This document shows positions 56,601-63,370 of a DNA stretch of 63,370 bases, piece after piece. Source of the DNA: an uncultured Bacteroidia bacterium. GTDB lineage: Bacteria > Bacteroidota > Bacteroidia > NS11-12g > UBA955. The first letter of the stretch is position 1. Every line of letters starts with the position of its first letter. Under the pieces are notes generated by a model that searched no databases, had not been told where the DNA came from, and worked only from the letters and a program-made list of their open reading frames with translations. The DNA is taken from contig CALSSY010000004.1 of the NCBI GenBank assembly GCA_943789135.1, forward strand, positions 126,726 through 190,095. The letters run 5' to 3'. Position numbers and translations under genes: made by a program.

Positions 56601-57748
56601 TGAGCAATTCTCGCCGTTTGAATCAGCCTATTCATGACTTGTCCCTCGTTATAGGAATCGGTCCATTCAGCAAGGCCATCATTCATAATGGATTCAATTT
56701 TATCCTTTAAATCCAAGGGATTAAAACCTTCACTATATGCATCCACATAAGGTAGCGTAGGTAAAATACCGCGATACGGATGGTGGGTTTTGAAAGAATT
56801 TCCAGCCATCATTTTCAAGTCTCCCCGCACCGTGCGGTATGAAATATTGGTCATTCCAGAGGCTGTAGAACCCAAATTCGCCCATTGATGTGGTAATAGA
56901 CCCATTAAAATTAAAGAATCTGTGCCTTCTTTAACGTCAACATCGACCTTAAACTGTGTCTCTACGCGACTTTTTGCCGCATTGTAGGTATAGCTCGAAC
57001 GGGTGTTTTTTGGGTATACAAATGCAAAAGGTTCGTAGGTATCTACAGCATCTTGCAAGTTACTCGCATCGTGTGGTAACATCGCCATGGTCCAAAAATT
57101 GCCCCCATTCAAATTGGATGTCAAAACGGTACCATTCTGCGTCCAGGTACTACCATTTGGAGCAAAAACAACAAAATCGCCGCCATTTCTAGCATTTTCA
57201 ATAAGTACTTGATTTTTATTAATGGTTACATTACCAGAATTGACGGTTATCTGCGCAACACTTTGGGAATCCTTTTCAAAATATAAAAATGGCATTCCAA
57301 CACCGACCGTGGTTTTGAAAATGGAATTCTGCTTTTTCCAACGCATTTGAACGGTCCAATCAGAGAAATCAGAGATTTCCGCTGCTGATGCTGACATGCC
57401 CTGAACACCCATGATAATAGGTTGAATGTCGTCAATAACGCCCCAGGGAATATAGGTAACCACAACCCCAGCATTTACGGTTTTTAAGGTAAACGGATAA
57501 TTGAATAGATTATCACAGTGGGCATTTTTTATTTTCGCCGACCACCAATCGTTACTTGGAGGTGGTTTCAACGCTGCTTTTTCGACCACTAATGGTTTTC
57601 CCGAAGGATATCCGTTCCGTCCTGCAGCATCGTTACCTGGAAATCGATTGGTGTAGGATCCACTTCCAACGGAAATGAACTGGGCTTGTGCATTTGCTAT
57701 TATGCCAAATGCCAGAACCCATAGGGTCCGTTGTATTGTATATATCAT
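53641..57748 (-). CDS. Secreted multidomain GH81 endo-beta-1,3-glucanase with type IX sorting tail (one frameshift)
   Basis: The signal peptide (MIYTIQRTLWVLAFGIIANAQAQ) is followed by a full GH81 catalytic domain (~25-690), with NLNDHHFHWGYFIHA and the catalytic region QGNDQESTSESMQF. The frame slips near 55435. The second frame continues with an Ig-like segment (VELYERVVFYNGNDS), a CBM6/35-type domain (GHFDEFEGGIGQGLTYLD to LGKLTFTKKS) and a PKD-like domain (PIANAGSNTWVNP). It goes on with an Ig-like domain (SPSTGTKVWEDQQVVI), a domain resembling beta-glucan-binding CBM56 (SANGDFDVVFSNDKNNPTA) and a type A sorting domain (IDVYPNPANDKINVKM). The 4108-nt span fits one gained base and ~1369 residues. 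It hydrolyses laminarin-type glucan outside the cell. Confidence 0.9.
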
Positions 57749-57767
57749 TTTTTATCTTGTTCAATAC

Positions 57768-57788
57768 CAAATATCCTTTTGGATATTT
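57768..57788 (-). promoter_or_regulatory. Palindrome overlapping a -7 box upstream of GH81
   Basis: AAATATCC-TTTT-GGATATTT (57769-57788), perfect 8-bp arms. On the minus strand its end forms GATATTTG (7 of 8 to TAnnTTTG), 19 bp before the GH81 ATG. Candidate operator-promoter inside the GH3-GH81 gap; it could also be an mRNA hairpin. Confidence 0.45.
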
Positions 57789-57824
57789 AGTTTTTGACTG
57801 AGGTCTTTAACCATGATTGTAAAA

Positions 57825-60235
57825 TCACCAGACTCCAGCATGACGCTTTTCATCTTTATTGATAAAACTGAGCTTCTTCAATGGAATGTACGTGAAATTA
57901 TAGGTATGGGATTGTCCCGCTTCAATTTCTACCTTTTCAAATGCACAAAGTTTCTTCACAGATGGTGTAACGGAAGCGTATTCATCTCTATAATATACCT
58001 GAATAACTTCTTTGGCTTTTAGATTTCCCGTATTGGTCACGGTAACCGTTACACCAACATGGTCATCTCCATCTGTATAGGTCAACTTAAGATCGGAATA
58101 TGCAAATTGGGTATAACTCAATCCATGTCCGAAATCGTATAAAGGGTGATAGGCGTCTTTACCAAAATTCACATCGTTATTTTCAGTAGGCTTTCTATCA
58201 TAATGCACAATATCTCCTGAAGCTTTCGGATAGGTAAACGGCAGCTTTCCGCTTGGAACAAACTTTCCAGTTAAGATTTTAGCCAAAGCGCTCCCCCCCT
58301 CATCACCGGGCAAGTAAGTGTGAACTACTGCGGTACATAATGTATCCAAATGGGTGATAATTCTGGGTCTTGCCAGTGCAAGAACTAAAATTGTTTTTGC
58401 TCCCTGCTTTTTTCTACTTTGCAATATTTGCAAATCTTTTTCAGGAATTTCAAATTTCAAATCGTTGATATCTCCGGGGATTTCCGTTGCGGGCTTTTCC
58501 CCTATGCAATAGATCAAAATTTCTCCTTTTGATTTTTTCTTTTTCGGGAAACCTAGGATTGCATTTTTTTCTCCCAATTCTGAAGAAATACCCTCAAAAA
58601 ACGTCGGTTTATTTGGAGTTTGATATGCATTTGCATCACCACCTTGCCAGGTATGCGACCAAGCTCCATTTAACAAAGTCAAATCGTTCGCTGCATTTCC
58701 CGCCACATAAACTTTAGTATCATTACTTAAAGGCAATGTGTTAACGTTGTTTTTTAACAGCGTAATAGATTCTAATGCCGCCTGCAACGCAACTTCACTG
58801 TGTGCCTGTGATCCTAGTAAAGGATAAGCCTTATCAAACTGGGAAATATTAAATCTATCGTACTGTTTTTCTTTTTTTGAATTATAAACCGGCTTATCCC
58901 AAAGCCCTAATTCCTTTTTTACTTTTAGTATGCGATAAACCGATTGTTGAAGACGTTGTTTTGTGATTTTTCCTTCATTCACTAATTCTATCAACAGATC
59001 ATTGAATTTGAAATCGGAAGGGGTCATTGACATATCAATTCCCGCCAAAATACTCATGTAAACCGCATCTTTCAACGTTGGCGCTACTTTATGCGTGTGG
59101 TGTAATTTGTAAATATCTTCCCAATCGGTAACCGCTATTCCTCCAAAACCCAATTCCTTCTCTCAGTAATTTGGTTAGGATATCATAATTGGTATGCACG
59201 GCTGTTCCGTTTAATTCACCTGAATTAATCATGGTAGTTAATGCACCAGAACGAATTGCTTCTTGGAAAGTGCGGTAGATAATACTCTCTCAAGGTGCGA
59301 TTATCAATCCATGCGGGGGTGCGATCTTTACCACTTAAGGGATAGGAATATCCTAAAAAGTGTTTCATACATGCGGCCACACGGAATTCGGGTTTGTTAT
59401 CTTGGTATCCAAGTATGGCAGCGCGGGTACATGCTTCTGCAAGCATTACATCCTCACCATAGGTTTCAAAGAAACGAGACCATAAAGGTTGACGACCTAA
59501 GTCTAAAACGGGAGAGAAATTCCAATGAATTCCCGAAGCGCGTACATCATATGCCGTAATTTGAGCTGCTTTTTGGATTAAATCCGGATTCCACATCGCG
59601 GCTTGACCAATTTGTTGAGGAAACAAGGTTGCCCCTTTGGTATAATTCGCTCCATGAATGGCGTCAATTCCGAAAATTACAGGAATATTGTGCGAAGTAA
59701 AATCCGAATTGGCTATTTGAATGTCTTTTTGAATTTCTATCCAACGTTCTCTTGAAATCGTACCCGATCCACATCCAACATTGAGAACGGAACCTACCGC
59801 ATAGGATTCAAATGCTGTTTGTAATTTTTCCTTTACTAAGGTCTGAGGGCTTTTCAATGCGCAAATGTCACCGTCACATATCAAGGCAAGATCTATTTGT
59901 GTCATTTGACCGACCAACTCTTTAACCGACAAAGACGCTACTTTCTTAAGCACCTCATTATCTGGAATAACATGACGGAACTCAGGCAATTTCAAATCCA
60001 ATGCGTATACTTCACCTTCGAAAAGAATTACTTTTTCGTCACGGATAACATATTCTACGTTAGATTCTACCCTATCGAATTTAGCTTGTGGTTCTACCTC
60101 TAGTTGTTTATCATCTTCAACCACCTCAACAAACTTAGGAGGCTTAGCTTTTACCGGTGTTTTAGTTGTTTTAGGTTGCGAAAAAAGCGAAAAAACGCTG
60201 CAAGAAAACATGCATAAAACGTAAAATTTCTTCAT
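57825..60235 (-). CDS. GH3 beta-glucosidase (two frameshifts)
   Basis: Removes glucose from the ends of beta-glucan oligosaccharides. The signal peptide (MKKFYVLCMFSCSVFSLFSQ) and a Lys/Glu-rich linker to ~60 come first. The GH3 N-domain has ALICDGDICALKS, PVIFGIDAIHGANYTKGATLFP, NFSPVLDLGRQPLWSRFFETYGED and MKHFLGYSYPLSGKDRTP. The frame slips near 59262 (CC for C) and again near 59158 (GG for G). It then gives FGGIAVTDWEDIYKLH with the nucleophile Asp, the C-domain (VAGNAANDLTLLNGAW) and a fibronectin-III-like end. Length 3n+2 fits two gained bases, ~803 residues. It lies 34 bp after the Nudix regulator gene. Confidence 0.92.
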
Positions 60236-60269
60236 ATAGAATGGTATACTTTGGAATTAATGCAAAAAA

Positions 60270-60965
60270 TTAAAGATCGAAATCATAACCGCCTGTCATG
60301 AGCTTGGCGTATTTACGCGAATTGTATTTGTACAACTTGGCAGGACGGTGCATCACGCTATGTTGTTTAAGTCCGGTATCGGTAATAAAATCCATACTGA
60401 GTATTTTCTTCCTGAAATTTCTAACATCAAACTCTTTTTCCAATATGGCTTCATACAAACGTTGCAATTCGGTCAGCGTAAAATGCTTGGGGAGCAATTC
60501 AAAGCCAATTGGTTGCTTTCTGATTTTCATCTTAAGCAATTCTTTAGCATAATTGAAAATTTCATTATGGTCAAAAGGCAAATCGGGTAATTTGTCTATT
60601 GGGAACCACTCGGCTTGCTCGGCCCAAGAAGATGCTTCTACTGAATAATCTTGGGTCTTGATTAAGGCAAAATAGGCAACGGTAAAAACACGACCGTATG
60701 GATGCCTGTCCAAGCGTCCAAACGTTCTTATCTGATCGATGTATAATTCTTCTAAACCGGTTAAGTTACGAAGTACTTTTACGGCAGCGCTATCAGGCGT
60801 ATCGGCTTTCAGATCGATTAAATCTCCCGGCAAAGCCCAATGATCACGGTACGGCTCTGCTCCACGATAAATAAGTAAAACATTTAAGCCGTTGGTATCG
60901 AAGCCAAAAATTACGTTATCGACGGACACAGCTGCTTGAAAGTGTTCTTGTAAATTTACATCCAT
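60270..60965 (-). CDS. NrtR-type regulator: degenerate Nudix domain plus winged helix
   Basis: 231 residues. The N-terminal Nudix-fold domain (about 8-140) starts FQAAVSVDNVIFGFDTNGLNVLLI and has WALPGDLIDLKADTPDSAAV. The Nudix box has lost its catalytic Arg-Glu...Glu-Glu residues (VLRNLTGL where REUXEEXGU is expected), so it should sense rather than hydrolyse. The C-terminal winged helix (about 160-225, LPKHFTLTELQRLYEAIL, FRKKILSMDFI) binds DNA. In Bacteroidota this class controls sugar genes, such as AraR. It is the first gene of the regulator-GH3-GH81 operon, so a role in sensing a glucan breakdown product is inferred. Confidence 0.88.
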   Translation of the reverse strand: MDVNLQEHFQAAVSVDNVIFGFDTNGLNVLLIYRGAEPYRDHWALPGDLIDLKADTPDSAAVKVLRNLTGLEELYIDQIRTFGRLDRHPYGRVFTVAYFALIKTQDYSVEASSWAEQAEWFPIDKLPDLPFDHNEIFNYAKELLKMKIRKQPIGFELLPKHFTLTELQRLYEAILEKEFDVRNFRKKILSMDFITDTGLKQHSVMHRPAKLYKYNSRKYAKLMTGGYDFDL

Positions 60966-60978
60966 AGGATAATTACTT

Positions 60979-61002
60979 CAAGTATATTGTAAAAATTACA
61001 AT
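60979..61002 (-). promoter_or_regulatory. Promoter and palindromic operator of the Nudix regulator
   Basis: The -7-like box TATACTTG (7 of 8; 60979-60986) lies 13 bp before the ATG. The perfect palindrome ATTGTAA-AAA-TTACAAT (60986-61002) directly abuts it upstream, inside the -33/-7 spacer. Candidate autoregulatory site. Confidence 0.55.
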
Positions 61003-61296
61003 AATTCAAATTTACTCTTTAGCACAAACCCAAAACATAGAGTAAAAGTACTTGTAAGTATTTTTTGATAAGTTGTTTATCTTAAATATTTGAACAACCA
61101 TCACTGGACATTTACCATTGATTAATTGAAAAAAAATCTCTGATAATTCTATTAAGCCCCAGCAAAATCCACTTAAAAAGAAAATCCCATAAATTTCTCT
61201 GAATTTATAATTCCAAAAACTCCTAGAGGAATACCATTTATATCTAAGGGGGATAACTTGCTGACAAATTTCCTCTAAGTTTTAGTGATTGAAGTC
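61003..61296. other. AT-rich divergent intergenic region
   Basis: About 295 bp between the regulator operon and the GT2 gene, very AT-rich, with no open frame. I see no repeat or hairpin of note beyond the promoter elements at either end. Confidence 0.55.
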
Positions 61297-61304
61297 TAAT
61301 TTTG
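61297..61304 (+). promoter_or_regulatory. -7 promoter box for the GT2-rsmG unit
   Basis: TAATTTTG, full match to TAnnTTTG, 14 bp before the ATG at 61319. No TTG at 19 bp. Confidence 0.4.
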
Positions 61305-61318
61305 AATTTTAATCACCA

Positions 61319-62461
61319 ATGGAAATCGTAACCGCTTACTTCGACCAGTTGATTTTCAGCTCTATCGATGCCCTATTCGCCATCTCGTTGGGATTGGTTT
61401 GGATAATTTCTGCCATCTATTTCTTTTATTATTTTGGATCTGTACGGATTACTCAGTCAAAAGAAAGCAATACCAAGCACCAACCGGCAAGCATTGTAAT
61501 TTGCGCAAGAGATGCTTCATTGCATTTAGAAAAACATTTGGAAGATTGGTTAAATCAAGATTATCCTGAATTCGAAGTCGTAGTTGTAGATGATTGCAGT
61601 GCTGATGAAACTGCTTATTTACTCGTTACAGAATCGAAAAAACATCCACGATTGAAATACGTACTCATGGATCCCGCGGTAATTAAAAACGGAGGTAAAA
61701 AGCTGGCTTTAACTTTGGGAATTAAAAAAGCACAATACGAACATTTGGTGCTAACCGATGCTGATTGCATTCCACGTAGCGACCAATGGTTAAAAAATAT
61801 GATGTCTGGATTTACGGATGGTAAATCAATTGTGTTGGGCGTTTCGCCGCTGCAATCAAAAGGCGTTTTGGGTGGATTGGTCCATTACGAAAATATGTTT
61901 ACGGCGCTGAACTATTTGGGCATGGCTATTCGCAAGCAGCCCTATATGGGCGTTGGTCGCAGTTTGGCTTATACCAAAAGCATTTACAATTCAGTAGGTG
62001 GTTTTTCTGCACATCACCATATTCCTGCAGGTGACGACGATTTATTTGTACAATCCGTCGCTACTAACTCGAATACTGCCGTTGTGATCAATCCTGAAGC
62101 GTATATTGATTCATTAGGTCCCAAGAATTTCCAAGCCTACTGGCGACAGCGCATGCGTCATTTGTGGGTCGGTAAATTTTATAAATCTGGAATCTCATTC
62201 AAATTAGCGATACTTCCATTTTTGAATTTGCTTTTTTGGATTGGTGTGATGGCTTTCTACTTTTTTAGTAGCAGCTGGCTTTATCCTACAGGATTGATAC
62301 TATTGAAATTCTTACCCGAGTGGATCCTCTTTTTCAAAAAAAGTACATTACTTTCCATGCCTATTGCAGCTCCGTTTTACCCCTTTTGGAATCTGTTCCA
62401 TTCATTTTGGTATATTTTTGTTGGAATACGCGCCTTTTTCAAAAAGAGAATTATATGGTAG
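61319..62461 (+). CDS. Membrane-anchored family 2 glycosyltransferase
   Basis: 380 residues: one N-terminal membrane helix (about 15-40), GT-A domain with SIVICARDASLHLEKHL, EVVVVDDCSADET (sugar-nucleotide binding), LVLTDADCIPRSDQW (metal-binding DAD), HIPAGDDDLFVQ (general base region) and QRMRHLWVGK in place of QxxRW, then two or three C-terminal membrane helices. Such enzymes make surface polysaccharides; donor and product are unknown. Its last 7 bp overlap rsmG. Confidence 0.9.
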   Translation: MEIVTAYFDQLIFSSIDALFAISLGLVWIISAIYFFYYFGSVRITQSKESNTKHQPASIVICARDASLHLEKHLEDWLNQDYPEFEVVVVDDCSADETAYLLVTESKKHPRLKYVLMDPAVIKNGGKKLALTLGIKKAQYEHLVLTDADCIPRSDQWLKNMMSGFTDGKSIVLGVSPLQSKGVLGGLVHYENMFTALNYLGMAIRKQPYMGVGRSLAYTKSIYNSVGGFSAHHHIPAGDDDLFVQSVATNSNTAVVINPEAYIDSLGPKNFQAYWRQRMRHLWVGKFYKSGISFKLAILPFLNLLFWIGVMAFYFFSSSWLYPTGLILLKFLPEWILFFKKSTLLSMPIAAPFYPFWNLFHSFWYIFVGIRAFFKKRIIW

Positions 62462-63078
62462 ACGCTGATATTATTTTTAAGTATTTCCCAAATTTCAATG
62501 AAAAGCAAGTTGAACAAATTACAAAATTGTTCGACTTATACCAATACCACAACGCACGGGTAAATGTGATATCAAGAAAAGACATGGATAATTTTTATAT
62601 ACACCATGTATTGCATTCCTTATCACTTTTAAACATTGCCGATTTTCAACATGTTAAATCTGTAATTGATATGGGCACTGGAGGGGGATTTCCGGGTATT
62701 CCATTGGCCATTGCATTGCCGGAGATTCAGTTTCACCTTGTAGATAGTATTGGAAAAAAAATACAAGTGGTGAACACCATTGCTTCAGAAATTGGGTTAA
62801 CGAACTTAAGAGCATCGCATTCAAGAGTAGAAAACATCGATGAAAAATTTGATATGGCCGTTTCAAGAGCTGTTGCACCCACCAAAGATTTAATGAACTG
62901 GATGAAGAGCAAGTGGAATAAAAAACCCTACCTTGCTTTTTTAAAAGGGGGTGATTTAAGCGAAGAATTGAACGAAGCACTCGAAATGAATCCTAAAATC
63001 AGGTTCAAATCTCATTCAATTTTCAAACATATTCCAGAACCATTTTTCGAGACGAAAAAGGTCGTAATGGCCTTTTAA
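62455..63078 (+). CDS. rsmG: 16S rRNA (guanine(527)-N7)-methyltransferase RsmG
   Basis: Methylates G527 of 16S rRNA using SAM. The ATG at 62455 (MVDADIIFKYFPNFNEKQV) gives 207 residues, the usual size. An upstream in-frame ATG lies inside the GT2 gene and is rejected. SAM-binding motif VIDMGTGGGFPGIPLAIALP, then FHLVDSIGKKIQVVNTIA and the FDMAVSRAVAPTKDL motif. It overlaps the GT2 stop by 7 bp. Confidence 0.95.
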   Translation: MVDADIIFKYFPNFNEKQVEQITKLFDLYQYHNARVNVISRKDMDNFYIHHVLHSLSLLNIADFQHVKSVIDMGTGGGFPGIPLAIALPEIQFHLVDSIGKKIQVVNTIASEIGLTNLRASHSRVENIDEKFDMAVSRAVAPTKDLMNWMKSKWNKKPYLAFLKGGDLSEELNEALEMNPKIRFKSHSIFKHIPEPFFETKKVVMAF

Positions 63079-63111
63079 ACAAGTCCTTTCTATTTCGGAT
63101 TATTTAATAAA

Positions 63112-63370
63112 TTACGCCTTCCCAAATATAGATCTAGCGTGTTGGATTGCATTATCCAATCCACTTACATCTTTACCTCCTGCCGTTGCGAAGAAGGCTT
63201 GTCCGCCTCCACCACCCTGGATGAATTTTCCGCATTCGCGAACTATGTTACTGGCGTTCCACGATTTTTCTGTTACTAATTCTTCAGAGATATAAATGGC
63301 CAACCCTGGTTTCCCTTGAGCTTCATAGGCCAACACAGCCACAATTTTGGAAAATGAATCTTTCAAATCG
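63112..63370 (-). CDS. alaS: Alanine-tRNA ligase, C-terminal part
   Basis: The last ~85 codons of a gene that continues past the window edge. It encodes the DHHA1-type end of AlaRS: SKIVAVLAYEAQGKPGLAIYISEELV, NASNIVRECGKFIQGGGGGQ (glycine-rich motif) and FFATAGGKDVSGLDNAI, ending at 63112. The frame remains open to 63370, so the methionine codon at 63366 is internal. It converges with rsmG, 33 bp away. Confidence 0.9.
   Translation of the reverse strand, partial: DLKDSFSKIVAVLAYEAQGKPGLAIYISEELVTEKSWNASNIVRECGKFIQGGGGGQAFFATAGGKDVSGLDNAIQHARSIFGKA

Overview
The window is a chromosomal segment from a low-GC member of the Bacteroidota, most likely of the Flavobacteriales type. The evidence is a contiguous gldK-gldL-gldM-gldN type IX secretion/gliding locus behind a PorP/SprF gene, secreted proteins with type IX C-terminal sorting domains, -7 boxes of the form TAnnTTTG (with TTG 19 bp upstream at the best sites), and no obvious Shine-Dalgarno sequences. 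I cannot place it below that level from sequence alone.

Layout. 1-2328 (minus): phospholipid/fatty-acid cluster fabH (cut by the window edge), plsX, rpmF and a YceD-family gene. 2522-8894 (minus): porP/sprF, gldK, gldL, gldM, gldN. 9190-11510 (plus): an NtrC-type response regulator coupled to a Sua5/TsaC gene. 11507-12461 (minus): tRNA-Leu and an alpha/beta hydrolase directly behind it. 12516-22313 (minus): a tight run of genes (YraN, M43 protease, topA, SirB1-like, 2-oxoacid dehydrogenase E2, membrane proteins, phosphodiesterase). 22417-24895 (plus): lipB, lemA and two TPM-domain genes. 24827-33793: a mannosyltransferase-like membrane protein, uvrA, an outer-membrane protein, purB and a GT51 glycosyltransferase. 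33924-41575: clpB, then on minus a DUF47 protein, a secreted unknown and thrS-infC-rpmI-rplT. 41659-44017: envelope protein, a gene-poor stretch with a candidate structured RNA, a tandem terminator repeat and tRNA-Ser. 44104-53213: cvfB, xseBA, a PIF1-like helicase, a secreted propeller-like protein, a double-AAA+ CbxX-type protein and an outer-membrane protein. 53337-53500: tRNA-Arg and tRNA-Pro. 53641-60965 (minus): a beta-1,3-glucan utilisation cluster (degenerate-Nudix regulator, GH3, multidomain GH81 with type IX sorting tail). 61319-63370: GT2, rsmG and the 3' end of alaS.

The window joins a secretion machine (PorP/GldKLMN) with its likely cargo (M43 protease, GH81), plus normal housekeeping genes.

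Two global points matter. First, nine genes are broken by 13 single-base indels (11 insertions, 2 deletions by reading-frame arithmetic), six of them within 2.5 kb of gldL-gldM-gldN. Because uvrA, purB and xseA are also hit while the protein sequence stays well conserved on both sides of each break, consensus errors are the simplest explanation. I therefore annotate full gene spans. Second, several protein genes have a -7 box ending exactly 4 nt before the start codon, often GTG, which predicts leaderless mRNAs.
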